Source: Aporrectodea caliginosa
Lineage: Eukaryota > Annelida > Clitellata > Crassiclitellata > Lumbricidae
NCBI GenBank assembly: GCA_020284085.1
Contig: JACEVL010000005.1
Location: forward strand, 2,585,007 to 2,649,006
Direction: 5' to 3'
DNA length: 64,000 bases
The first letter of the stretch is position 1. Each line of letters starts with the position of its first letter. The position numbers and the translations under genes are program-made. Below are positions 31,440 to 43,379 of the stretch, piece by piece. The notes under the pieces were generated by a model, which saw only the letters and a list, made by a program, of their open reading frames with translations, was not told the DNA's origin and did no database searches.

Positions 31440-34175
31440 CAATTGTATGTTAGCTCACAATCTTCTCCCAATAATTACCAAGCCAACTAGAATAACGGAG
31501 TACTCCTCAACTCTAATAGATAACATCTATACTAATGCCTGGCATAAATTGATTGAATCCACAATTATTATTACTGACATATCAGACCACCTTCCTATTT
31601 TAGCCCAATTTGAACAGGAGATAGTGCACTCTAACAAACCACTACCCCGTTCATTTAGGAAAACCACCCCAGAATCCATTACTGCTTTCCAAAATTCTAT
31701 CTAAAAAATAAATTGGTCACCAGTACTTGATGCCTGCCATAGCTTAGATACAAACAGGGCATACGATACTTTTCTCCATGAATATAAACAGAAATATGAA
31801 TTAGCATTCCCAATTTGCCAAAAGAAACCTTCTAGAAGGAACTCGCCAAAAAATCCCTGGATGTCCCAAGGCTTACTTAAGTCCTGTAAGAAAAAATCCA
31901 AATTATACCAAAAATTTATCAAAAACCCAAATATCCAGAACAAGAAGGCTTTTATTTCATATAGGAACAAATTCAAAGCAATTAGGATACAGGCTGAAAA
32001 GAATTATTATGCAGCAGAATTCTGTAGACAGAGCAACAACCTTAAGGAAACTTGGAAAATCCTGAAACATTTAATTGGTAAATCCAATGAGGAAGATAGG
32101 GATATTAAATCATTAAAGATAAATGGTCTTGCCTCCACAGACCCAATAAAAATTGCGACCGAATTCAATAACTACTTTACTAATATTGCCCATTCCCTAG
32201 CAATAAATATCCCAAACTCAACTTCTAACATTGAAAAATATATGCCTCCCTCGAAAGTAGACTCCTTTGGCCTTACTGAAATAACTAATGATGAATTAAT
32301 GCAATTAAGTTATACAATCCATCCTTCCCATGCAAAAGGAGTTGATGACATTGATCCAACTATAGCCTTAACAAGCCTTCCTAATATAATACAACCACTA
32401 ACTGAAATTATTAACTGCTCTTTTAAAACTGGCCTATTTCCTCAAGCTCTAAAAATAGCAAAGGTGGTACCAATCTTTAAAAAAGGACCAAGAGATGAGG
32501 CTTCTAACTACCGACCCATATCTGTCCTTCCTTTCTTCTCAAAATTTTTTGAAAAGGCCATGCACGTAAGACTTAATAATTATATAACCAAATTTGATAT
32601 TCTCTTTACCTCCCAACATGGATTCCAATCAGGCCATTCAACATTCATGCCACTTCTAAGTATGCAAGATAAAATTTCTGCTGCAATGGATAAAAATGAA
32701 TTCTCCATAGGTATATTCCTAGACCTGGCCAAAGCCTTTGATACTATTGATCATGGTATTTTACTTAAAAAATTATCTCTTTATGGAATTCGCAACACCC
32801 AGCTAAACTGGTTCAAAAGTTACCTTGATAATAGAATGCAATTAGTGAGCTGCAACGGTACTAAGTCTCCTTTGAAACTAATTAAATATGGTGTACCTCA
32901 AGGCTCCATCCTTGGTCCTTTATTATTTATTTTATACATAAATGACCTACCTAATGTCTCTCCTGATCTATTTTTTATATTATTTGCTGACGATACTAAT
33001 ATTTTTAACTCTCACTCCTCAATAGAAACACTAATTAATCATACCAACTCTGAACTGAGTAAAGTAGCTGATTGGTTCCAACTGAATAAGCTAACCCTCA
33101 ACTTAGATAAAACTAACTTTATTATTTTTAGATCATATAAAAAATCGCTTCCTAACTCATATACAAACTTATGTATTATGGGCACCCATATTACTCAAGT
33201 TCAGTCCTCTAAGTTCCTTGGGGTGTATGTGGATCAGCACCTATCCTGGAAAGATCATATATTTAATATCTCTATAAAAATTGCTAAAAACCTGGGAATA
33301 CTTACACGTATATCCAGAATCCTCCCATCACAGACTCGAATCACTCTCTACTACACTCTTATACATCCATACATAACTTACTGTAATATAGTCTGGGCAT
33401 CAGCATATAAGTCCAACCTCTCTAGACTAGTTGTCCTCCAAAAACGGGCAGTCAGATTTATTGCAAAACTCCCATATGGAGCCCATACGATAACTGAATT
33501 CCTGAGACTGAAGATATTAAAACCTGACCAGATAAGGCAGGTCCAAATTGGCATATTCATGTATAGATATACTCATAACCAATTACCCTCAACCTATAGG
33601 AATTATTTTCAATCTAACACTGATAATCATGATCGCTCGAGAAACTTCAAGCCATATTACATCCCGTTTGCTCGTACCAATAATAGACTAGTATCAATAA
33701 AATGTGCAGGTCCAAGAGCATGGAACAGTATTCCTCCCGATATTCGTTCACTACCTTCCCTCCAGCTGTTTAAACGTAAACTTTCTACCCACATCCAACG
33801 AGGAACCTAACACACTCATAAGAGGGGATGACCTGGTCACCGTAAAGGGAGTGTGCACTGTGCAAGCTATGTCATCATATGTGCATAATCTCTAATTTTT
33901 CTTAGTTTTCTTTAATTTTCTTTAATTTCTAATTGTTTAGTTAAGATAGTTAAGAATATATTGCCTAGTTTGTGAATTATCATAGTCGGCCGTAATGCTT
34001 TCTGTCAACTAATTTGTCTCAGGTGGCCCTGGCTTGCGGGACCTTCGGCCCCTTTTGGGTCTCCTGGGCATACCGACAAATCTAGAAAACAGTTTCATGT
34101 ACTTACGACCTGTATTTTAAGTTGGTTGCTGAATAAAATATGTTATGTTATGTCTGGTTATGTTATGTTATGACT
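31440..34175 (+). mobile_element. APE-type LINE (jockey/CR1 group), 5'-truncated
   Basis: The end of the endonuclease domain, full RT, C-terminal domain and a 3' UTR ending in ATGTTATGTTATG repeats (34138-34170). Short tandem repeats at the 3' end instead of poly(A) are typical of CR1/L2-like elements. No target duplication identified. Confidence 0.8.
31447..33810 (+). pseudogene. LINE ORF2: endonuclease end and reverse transcriptase (one nonsense codon)
   Basis: One frame throughout, interrupted by a single TAA at 31702-31704. Before it: TLIDNIYTN and ISDHLPIL, the endonuclease end with the SDH box. After it: 649 residues with the RT domain: YRPISVLPFFSKFFEK, QHGFQSGHST, FLDLAKAFDTIDH (motif A), GVPQGSILGPLLFILYINDL and the catalytic FADDT. 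The C-terminus has WNSIPPDIRSLP. Apart from the stop it is remarkably intact, so it is a young or slowly decaying copy. Reverse transcription by target priming is the family role. Confidence 0.88.
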
Positions 34176-34179
34176 ACAT

Positions 34180-35185
34180 TATGAGTATGTCATACGGAGT
34201 TACGAACCTGGTCCATATCAAACATCTGTAGGTCCATATTACAAGATAATTATCATTGGTATTTGGCTATGTAATAGACTATTGGGCATCAAGTGTCTAA
34301 AATGGGCACACAATCGATGCGCTGGATTGGGTGATAATGATGATAGTGATTATATACATGCGACATTTGTAAATAAAATTTTCAAACAAAAACTTAATAG
34401 TCTACCTAAAGATTATTGAAGTCTAAGGCCAAATGTGAACGTTTTTATAGGCCTAAGTAGCCCAGATGTTTCTTTGGCCCTACTATTTTTTATGGGCATT
34501 TCATTTTCCTACTAGCCTATAGGCTACTCTCATTGATTGTTATTACAAGTAATTAAGTAGACTATTACAAGTACTCTTACAATTGTTAGGCCTATAAGTA
34601 ATAAATCCATTGAAATGTAAACGTTTCAATATTTGAGTTCAAATTAATTGATTGCAATTAATTGATAATTGCATTTCAATTTTTATTCATGTATCTAATA
34701 GCATGGCTATTGTGCTGTTTTCAGTGCCCGATTTTTTTAAAATTTATTTTTATATTTCAATAGCTACAGTCCTGTAGTTTCTTTTCTTTGTGGTTCAAGT
34801 ATGTCATTTCTAGTAGGCCTATAGTTAGCCGAACTAGGTCAATGTTTTAAGTTTCTTCCAGTTCTTTTTAAACTCCCGAATAGTAGTCCGTTTTACACAA
34901 CTATATGTGTAATATGGACCACTTTTTAATTTTTTTAAAATTCCTGCCAATTGGCAAAGCAACTAAGACATATTTCACCATGTTACAATGATTCTTAAAC
35001 TCAATCTATATAAAGTGGTAATAAATTTTTTACTTAGGCTTAGGCCTATATATAGGAAGTCGGAGAAAATCGGTTTTTCCCTTAGGGGGACCGTAATAGA
35101 AGCCCTTCCCCTACTTTTATTTATTGAAACACGTGAAACATACACGGTTGAAAGCTAGTCTCAATGTCTTAAAAAAATTTAAATG
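34180..35185. other. Unassigned AT-rich DNA
   Basis: Several TAGGCCTATA-type words (34450-35050); no coding or structural feature recognised. Confidence 0.4.
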
Positions 35186-35193
35186 TCACAGAA

Positions 35194-35685
35194 ATGTTAA
35201 TTGTATTAAACCACTCATCATCATTTAACAATTACTTCAAAACTACGTCTCAATCTAATCCCTATCCTGTATGTTCTTCAGCCAATTATAGACCCATATA
35301 CTCCCGCACTAATAACCGTAGGTTCTCAATGAAAAGTGCCGGCCCTAAAATCTGGAATAGTATCCCCAACGACATACGGTACCTAACTAGTTTTCACCTA
35401 TTCAAACGTAGATTGCGTGCCTATTTGATTGCCAATGGTATGTTCTAAAAATATTGTGCGTGCTAGTTAACTAGCTAAGATTTGTTAAGGATTAAAAAAA
35501 TAGCAGAATTAACAAATTATTCGGTCTGCCACTCGAGTACTACAATGATGTAAGGGTGACCCTACTAGTCGGGACTTGTTCCCTTTAGGGTTTTCTATCC
35601 CCGTTGTTTTCCTACTATCATACTGTAATTATGATGATTGTATGCTTTGCTTTTGTTGGAAACAATAAAATTTCTGGTTATGGTT
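35194..35685 (+). pseudogene. LINE ORF2 C-terminus and 3' end (same group as 31447-33810)
   Basis: Reads YRPIYSRTNNRRFSMKSAGP and WNSIPNDIRYL, aligned with the end of the LINE at 31447-33810. Then a 3' UTR to the tail GGTTATGGTTATAT near 35675. Strongly 5'-truncated. Confidence 0.7.
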
Positions 35686-35875
35686 ATATCAGACAACTAC
35701 GATATGCATGTAAGATGCCCCATTTCACGAGAGCACAACAGGTTGTAATATAATTCACATGAATTATATTACAAGCATTCATGGCTAGTGGGTATCTAAA
35801 GAAAATAGTAGAGACAGTTAATTTGTGTTTATGCATGAAATAATTATCTAAATAAACATAAATAAATGAATGTTT

Positions 35876-36045
35876 TGAGGGGGTAATCTGAAATCGTAGA
35901 GGGTAGGATGAAATCGCCTTCAAGCTACCCCCAGGGGTAACTTGAAATCGATTTCATCCTACCCCCCGGTAATCTGAGCGCGATTTCAAGTTACCGGGGG
36001 GTAAGGTGAATGGGGGGTAATCTGAAATCGCTACACCGGGGCAAA
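35876..36045. repeat. Cluster of inverted GGTAAYYTGAAATCG motifs
   Basis: The motif (or its complement) occurs about seven times in 170 bases. Best pair: GGTAACTTGAAATCG (35936-35950) against CGATTTCAAGTTACC about 30 bases on. Could fold into a compound hairpin. Origin unknown, possibly a foldback element. Confidence 0.6.
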
Positions 36046-36579
36046 GAAACGTCTTTAAGGAACAAGAGACCGATGAGGAAAATCCAGTCAGTTTAGCAGA
36101 ACAGGGCCTACTATGTAGGTGTGGGATGGAAACAGACTGCTTCCAATTTGTGCCAGAGGGGAAGTCCCCCCCCCGTGAAATGGAAGTTGCTGTACAACTC
36201 ACAGTGCTGACTAAACTGTCAACTGTTGCAATGTAACGGCTGTCGACTGTAATCGAGTCTCTGGACTGTAAAGTTTATGTATTATGGTATTATTTTATAC
36301 TGTTTGTAACGTTTGTATACTTTTACGGTGGTATGGGGGCAGCATATTTTTGCCGTAGGCTACCACTTATTGTCTGCTAAAAGCTAGAAAATACTTTTAA
36401 TCAATTTAAACGTGTATTTTAGATTATGAAAAATGGCACAAAACACTGTCAATGTATGCAAATAGCATCAGCTTTTAGGGGACTCAGTCCCCCCAGACCC
36501 CTAAATTTTCATTTTGCCATACTACTTTTAAAATTGTGGCGACACACACTGAGTAAGAAGATAGTGCTTCCAGCTTACA

Positions 36580-37080
36580 AGGGGGAGGATAGTAGGCCCT
36601 GTAGCAGAAGCCTGAAGGTCATTCCAAGTAGAGGGACCAACCACAGCTAATGCCCGGTGTTAATTTAAGACAGTCCTAGTCCTAGGATCAAAAAGATTAA
36701 GCTAATCAGCAGAGCACAAGGAACGAGATGAGGTTCAAGATAACGGCTTTCGCATATATAGTCGGAAATATATTTCGGGGCATTGCTCAGCTGCGCTTTG
36801 GAGACTAGAAAGAGGATCTTATAATGGATGCATGCAGTGACAGGAAGCCAGTGCAAGACTTCAAGCATATCTGTAGAGCTATGCGCAAAGCAAGAGAGTC
36901 GGACTACAAGCCTTGCTGAAGCATTTCAGACCGATTGAAGGCGGAAAGACGTTGTTTCTGGAGACCATAAGAAGTGAGTTGCAGTAGTCTAGTCTGGAAC
37001 AGACAAACGCATGTACTATGGTGGCAAAGACAGGGGAAGAGACCGATCGTCTTATGGCTCTGAGCCGCCTCATTTGAAAT
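36580..37080 (-). pseudogene. CR1/L2-like LINE ORF2 C-terminal fragment
   Basis: Minus-strand frames read TIVHAFVCSRLDYCNSLL, then MLEVLHWLPVTACIHYKILF and APKYISDYI, and end near the WNDL-type box. Several stops. Same fragment type as at 45719-46241 and 3545-4021. Confidence 0.7.
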
Positions 37081-37640
37081 AAGCAGAGGCTTTCAGAAAA
37101 TTTGAAGATACGGATTTATTCAATGTAGACCTATAGATTTTGAGCAGCAAAAGTCGAAGTAATTTTTTTTATTTCTCAGGATGTTAGTATATCAGGTTAT
37201 CATCAGCTTTGTTTCCTGATTCTAAAAATGTCTTTCTTTTGCTTGTACTCCCAATTTGAACAATTCTACACTTAGAAAAGCACAAATGTGATATGTGGAC
37301 ATACAACGTTTGTGCTCGGAGAAATGCGGCCAATCAGTGTTTATTTACGTAACTTCTATGCAAGATGGCGTCAAGCCAGTCGGCATGTTGAGCGTTTGGG
37401 ATTTGTGATTTTAGTAAATAATTATTATAATAAAGATTTTACACTAAATAACAGTCATGGTTGCTCGTCGGTCTGAAATATTTAAAGATAATTTTATTAA
37501 GTTCAGTGACGGTTATCGGATGTTGACCGCTTCACTTCCAATAACATCAGCAGTGGTATCAATCTCGGGTTCGGCTTCACACACTGTGAATAATATTCGT
37601 AAGTGAACTATAATACTGACAATTCTACATCATTATATCA
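37081..37640. other. Unassigned DNA
   Basis: No coding or structural feature I can support. A short frame at 37288-37476 has no recognised match. Confidence 0.35.
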
Positions 37641-37644
37641 TTAT

Positions 37645-37945
37645 TTCGACCGGATCCTGGCTTCCTGTTCCTCCTCCTTGCATGCCTTGCGAATTCTACG
37701 CCCGCATGGCATGCCTAGACAGGCCCTATTCGAGGTGGGGCGTGCCACAACGGTGACCCGGCTGATGTATGCGTCCCCGGCCTCGTGGGGCTACATGAAC
37801 GAAGAGGAGCGGGATCGAATGGAAAAGTTCATCCAGAGGGTTCTCCAGACGGCCCGACAGCAGACTCTGAGTCTATAGCCAGCGAAGCAGACGACGTGCT
37901 GTTCCGGGCAATTATCAGCGACCCGAAACATGTCCTCCTCCTTGC
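37645..37945 (+). pseudogene. LINE ORF2 C-terminal fragment
   Basis: Reads SSSLHALRILRPHGMP, FEVGRATTVTRLMYASPASWGY and ERDRMEKFIQRVL, a familiar LINE C-terminal segment. A frameshift near 37870 leads to EADDVLFRAI and DPKHVL. It ends where the fibre gene begins. Confidence 0.65.
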
Positions 37946-38742
37946 ATGCCCAATTCTAACGCCCAAGATGTTATTGTTAAGGAGTATGCGGACAGGAAGG
38001 ACGCCGCCCTTAACACAGGTCTGAGGTTGCATACGAACCAACAAACTGCCGCCGCCAGACAGTATACAGATGAAAAGTCTAACGCAGCAAAACAGTATGC
38101 AGACGAAAAGGATGCTGTTCTTAGAAGCGCACATGTGCTGAAAGCCGGTGATACCATGACTGGTAATTTGGATATGGGTGGGAGAAGGGTAACTGGTTTA
38201 CCAACGAATCCATCAACCACTCAAACAGACGCCGCATCGATCGGGCAAGTGGTAAAAGTAGTCACCGACACCATGACAAACTTTAATAGAGAACCCTCGG
38301 CTCCGCTGCATGTGACTAACAAACGATATGTAGATGGTGCTATTAGGTTTTACGCAGATGATAAGGATACCATCATTAGGCGATATTCGGACGAGAAGGA
38401 TATTGCGCTTAACACAGCTCTCAGGTTGTATACAGACCAAAAAACTCTCGCCGCCATAGAGTACGCCAAACAGTATGCAGACGATCGGATCACCACCGTC
38501 GTGGAGAGCTCCAGAGAAACGGTCTTACAGATGACAGCGGCGGTCGCCAGTAGTTTGACCGTAATTCGAGGCACACACATACTCAAAGCTGGCGATGCCA
38601 TGACTGGTAATTTGCTTATGGGCGGAAACCGAGTGTCCGGACTTCCTGTGGGTGCCTCAGTATCTAACAGCGACGCGGTCAGTGTAGGCCAAATGACAAA
38701 GGCAATCAATGATAATATAATGGTAAGGTTAAACAGAGTGCC
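37946..38742 (+). pseudogene. Orphan viral tail-fibre-like gene fragment
   Basis: An open frame with two copies of the tail-fibre repeat: LKAGDTMTGNLDMGG..VTGLPTNP with DAASIGQ, and LKAGDAMTGNLLMGG..VSGLPVG with DAVSVGQM. Between them are Tyr-Ala-Asp-rich coiled-coil segments (QYADEKD, RYSDEKD, QYADD). This unit is typical of phage tail fibres and trimeric fibre proteins of other viruses. The Polinton copy 2 fibre (52602-55076) has a related N-terminus. The fragment is cut on both sides by LINE pieces, the 3' one on the opposite strand, so it is a displaced fragment of a third Polinton-like element. Confidence 0.65.
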
Positions 38743-39300
38743 GTCGAGGAACCATGGTGAGAGCGGATGATTTCGAGATCGAACTGTACGCAGCGGAAGA
38801 AAAGAGTCTAAACGTTCTGACATCACTGCCTCATACGAGCTGAACAGTTCTGAGGCAGTCAGTGTAGAAGAAGCCTCAACGTCGTTGAAGAGAGGCTTAG
38901 CTAGGAGCGCTGAACGGAAGGCATCACGATCCAGCTTTTTCCAAAGACGGATTCGTCTAGGGATGAGGAGTGATGGTTCGTAGATGAACGGAATGGAGGC
39001 CATCACGAGACCATGGTCGGATAGGATGGGCGGATGAACGTTGATGTCCGTCACCTGGCAGTCATCCCTGGTGACTATGACGTCTAGCCATCCACCTAGG
39101 CTGTGAGTAGGCTCAGCAACATGCTGAGCCAGTCCAAATTGTTCCATGATCGCTGCAAATTGAACGGATTCTGAACGTGCAGGATCTTCCAGATGCAAGT
39201 TGATATCTCCAGTTAGGATCAACTGTGCATTAAACAAGACGAATTGTTCCAGTAGAGATGAGAATTCGCTGAAGAACAGAGGAGAAGGAGGAGAAGAACC
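38743..39300 (-). pseudogene. APE-type LINE endonuclease fragment
   Basis: The minus strand reads LILTGDINLHLEDPA, FGLAQHVAEPTHSLGGWLD, PILSDHGLVMASIP and NHPLSPWFL. It matches the LINE at 9665-11426 and lacks the N-terminal endonuclease part and all RT. Upstream (39300-39400) is a TACA/TATG microsatellite. Confidence 0.8.
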
Positions 39301-39419
39301 GGGACATATGATACATGTACATATACAATACATACATACATTATATGCATATATGTATGTATATGTTTGTATGTATACATGTATATCAATGTATGAAATG
39401 GTGCAGAATGCAAATGAAA

Positions 39420-40305
39420 TGCAATCAAAGGTATGAATTCTGGAATTATGAGTTGCATAAACAGTTTCGTTTGTACAAATATCACCGAAAATAAATTTCA
39501 GTACAATGTCTGGTAATGAACCGGAAGTAGACAGCAAAATCTGTAATAAGGACTATTCAATGAGTCCTAAATATAAAAGTTAGTAAGAGAACATAACTGC
39601 ATAATTCCATACGAAAGTTACCAATATGATCACAATTTGTAACACATTTTGTTTTACATAACGATTATACAATGGTATAAGTTTGTGTAATTGAGCACCA
39701 TCTTCCAGTTGGAGTAGGAAGCTGAAATTTTTGCCAGAATAATACAAATAACAAGTGTAAAAATGTAAGGGGTGTCCTTGCCCCTAGCGTCACTTTTATT
39801 TTTGGACCACCCTACCAATAGTCCTACCACAGTTCTACCAGAAATCATGAAGAAAGTTGCTAATGCAATCGACGATGCATAATGTATCGCAATGCGGTTC
39901 ACTTGACTTGAGTAATAAAACCAATTATTCATGACAATCATTACGGAAGATAGTTGCATAGTTTCTGATTTTGTTAGTTACACTCTTTAGTTAATAACTA
40001 AAAATACTAGTTAAACTGTGGTTTTAAATAAACTATTTTTTGTAGTTAAACTATATCCTTAACTAAACTTTTTTTAGTTTAAAAGTTTGCAACTTTTACC
40101 TAGCTATTGCCCATCACTGGTGAAGATGCAGTTTGATTCTCAAGTGCTTGAAAGCCAACGAGAAATAGTGAGTTTTTGACGGAAGGAAGTGAATTTTTAC
40201 AACGAATAGAGAGTGGCTGACGAATCAATCCATTCCTTGGGGACAGAGGCATGCTCTGAATCGTGGCTCAGCTAAAAGACCCTACTTCATGATCGCAGGC
40301 AACGA
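39420..40305. other. Unassigned AT-rich DNA
   Basis: No convincing coding or structural feature. TTAACTA-rich segment at 39990-40085. Confidence 0.35.
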
Positions 40306-40309
40306 GGAG

Positions 40310-43000
40310 AGTAATGAGTTAGCGCTGATTGAAGGTAGGGAGGTTTGCTGTGCTAAGAAATTTGTAGGTCAAATATGCAAAATTAAATTTTACTTTGAAT
40401 TCAACACGAAGTCTATGCAACTGATGTTGTAGGACTGACAAACTTGTTCGCCGTGGGACACGCAGCACTGCGCGAGCTAGAGAATTTTGGATACTTTGCA
40501 GCCTGTATCTAGAGTTCAAGTTCTGAAACCACAAAGACTGAATTATCATAATCAAGGCGAGAGGAGTCAAGGGAAGAGGCTATGGTTGGCGACATCTTAG
40601 TCATAGCCAACATGGTGTGACGTGCTGCCCGGAAGCGATATACACAAGATTTACAAATGTTTGTTTTTATGTGGTGGGAATGTGAGCTTACTGTCCAGAG
40701 TTACTCCAAGTGTTCTGGGTATCTGATACTGACACGGCAGTGCCTTCGAGGTCGATGTAACAGAGATAAAAAAAAGCAACCGAATAAAAATGCCTCACGC
40801 TTGTCTGGGTTTATATCCGAACCATTGAAACAGAACCATTCGTACATAGATGATAGGCATTCATCGAGGTTTAGTTTTCCCAACTAATCAGTGTGTGACA
40901 GAGCAATATAAAGCTAAGTATCATCCGCGTACTGTTGTAATTGGATTCAATAGTGATTAGCTGTGCGACCGAAAAGTAAAGACTAAATAATTAAGGCCCG
41001 AGGACAGATCCATGTGGCACTCCAACAATGCGAACAGTTGGGTCAGACCGAGCGACACCGATACTCACCTGCTTATTCCGGTCACCCAGGTAAGAAGCCA
41101 ACCATTTTAAGACAGTCCCAGAGACACCGAAGCTTTGGTGAGTCGTGTAAGGTGTGATTGCTGGTCTACGGTGTCGAAGGCTGCACTGCCGTCAAGGCTT
41201 ACTGACAGGCAGGCTTTTCTATTATTACGAGTAGATTAGATTAAATTTAGAGGTTCGAGCAGTTTCAATAGAATAGCCTTCGCCGAATATTGAATGATAA
41301 GGACTGAAGTTGGGAGACAAAGTTACATGTATGTGTTTCTTGATACGCGTAAGAAAGAGACTTTTAAAAGAACTTGGAAATTTTACTGAGGTTGCAACTG
41401 GTCCGAAGTTAGAATGGTTGCTGGTGTCTAGGTTAGCTTTTCTTAAGTAAAGGCGCGACCAGATCCGATTCGAAGTAAGACGGAAGACGCCCTTATGCAA
41501 AAGACAGGTTGGTCAAGAGTGCAATAATGTGGGAGGAAACATCAGAAAAGAAACAATTAGTGGTGTATGTATGAAGTCCATTGGAGGTGACTTAGGAACC
41601 ATGCCCTTGAGAAGATAAAATACTTAAAAGTAAGTGACAGGTGGTATGTCATTATAGGGAGAGGCAGATAAATCAGAATCGAGCAGGAGGTCATTCCATA
41701 CTAAATTAGCGGTGAATCTAGCTAGCAATTTACATTTCAGATTGTTAAGTTTGTTTTTAAAAAAATGTGTAAAAGTTAGGACACAGCCTGCTTCTCAGGG
41801 TTTGAGCGTTTGCGGTTGACAGTCTTATTTGAGTGCAGACGACGCTGGTCCCATGGATTTTTAGCACTTTCAAGTTGGCTGTGGAAATTAGAACTTCTGG
41901 AATTGTTCATGGGCTTGTTTGTAACACGACAGCGGTGAAGGTAACGCTGTCTGTCCCTTTCAAGCCTAGAACTGATTTTACACAGTATGAGCTTATGTTC
42001 CGGCACAAGAACAACATCCCTCACCTGTATATCGTAGACTGTTAAGGGATCTTCGGCATCAATGACATCTTAGGTGGTTTCTCATCGAGTCTGAACTTCA
42101 TTGTACTGGTGAAAATAGCAGATGTTTAAGGTATCTGTCAGCATGTCATTAATGCAACCTACCGAACCAGAGCAGTTTAGATCATCACAGAACAAAAATC
42201 TTTCATCAGTGTCATTGATGGATGATATGAGCCTGGCAAGGTCATCGTGGCAGTCTCCCAATGAAACAGGAGGTTGGTAGATATTCGCAACTGTCATCGA
42301 CGAGGATCCTGTGCTCAATCGTGCCAGCTGGGGCGTCACACGAGGAAGTACAGAGCCTTTCTCATTGAGTGTAGAGAACTGTAGACACTGACGTGTATCG
42401 TGGACCTGTACAGAAAGCGAGATCCCCGCCAGCTGCTGAACGACCTAAGAATCTGCTCCAATGAACATGCAGAACAGAGAAGCCTTCTGGAGGAATGTCA
42501 CACGTGAAGCAATCAAGTGTGTCAGCGCATATCCGCGTTACAGAAAGTGCCAAGTAGTCCACCTGTTTGTGTCTGATGAGGCCGTGAATGATGGCAGAAC
42601 TACGGATGGTTGAAAGGATGTTGAAGCTACCGAAGTTCATGGCCGTTGGCATAGATGTTAGATTTTTCAATTGGACTTCGCCGAAGGGGCCAGGGTTGAT
42701 TTTGATATCACCTGACAGTAGCAGAAGAAGAGAGACCACTACCGTAACGGATGAGAGAACTGCAGCGCCGGAGACGGGAAGGTCGGACAGACCGTGACCA
42801 CAACAAGACCTCTGATTGCAGTGGTGCAGTGCATGGTTCATTCGTCCAGTAAACTCTTGCATAAGGAGACTTTCCCACATCCGCAGACACCGAGAGGTAG
42901 TTGCAGGATAAATTGAGAGGTGACACTGCTGGGCTGATAACTGGTGTTGGTCGATAGATCTGATTAAAATGGCGACCTCAACATGCAGAGTTACATCCAT
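40310..43000 (-). mobile_element. APE-type LINE (CR1/L2-like), decayed, with 2A-like motif near its 5' end
   Basis: The minus strand runs from an ORF start at 43000 through an endonuclease (42362-42686, continuing frameshifted at 42082-42339), a basic linker (41776-42024), decayed RT (GVPHGSVLGP near 41000-41025) and a C-terminal segment (40319-40570: LARAVLRVPR, LHRLRVEFKVKFN). Multiple frameshifts and stops. Confidence 0.75.
42362..43000 (-). pseudogene. LINE ORF N-terminus: 2A-like peptide followed by endonuclease
   Basis: 212 residues. Residues 88-96 are a Leu/Val-rich run and 97-105 read GDIKINPGP, a 2A-like sequence (canonical D-x-E-x-N-P-G-P, here with Lys for Glu). 2A-like peptides, which cause ribosome skipping between Gly and Pro, are known at the N-termini of APE-type LINEs of marine invertebrates. 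The endonuclease then starts (MNFGSFNILS, CADTLDCF). The frame stops at 42362 and the reading shifts. Whether the Lys variant works cannot be seen. Confidence 0.65.
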
Positions 43001-43009
43001 TTTGGCTGT

Positions 43010-43375
43010 GCAACTTACCTCTAACGGCTGCAGACGACAATAACGGTTTTTAAAATTTAATTTCGAGTACTCGGCTTGCGTAAATCTGTTTCATTTACCA
43101 AATAATTAGCAGGTGTGCAGTTAGCCAAAATGCATGCATAATATGAGACACAAAAGACACAATAAACTTAAAATGGAGAAGAAACATTGAGTTCAAAACA
43201 GACATAAACCTTCTTTCTCGAGTCGATCTTGGGCACCTGGCGACTAACATAAATAGGTCTAATTACTCTAATGTTAAAACCTCACATTTATTACAAGACA
43301 GTTGAAGACACCATCTATAATCGAGATGGGCGCTAGACCTTTAAGATGCTATCTCAAAGGTGAATTTTCTTCGAA
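43010..43375. other. Unassigned AT-rich DNA
   Basis: Nothing recognised. Confidence 0.35.
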
Positions 43376-43379
43376 TTGA

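Noticed and set aside
37288..37476. Possible first exon of a host gene (AAGATGGCG start context)
   Set aside because: No conserved domain, no convincing splice donor and no downstream exon.
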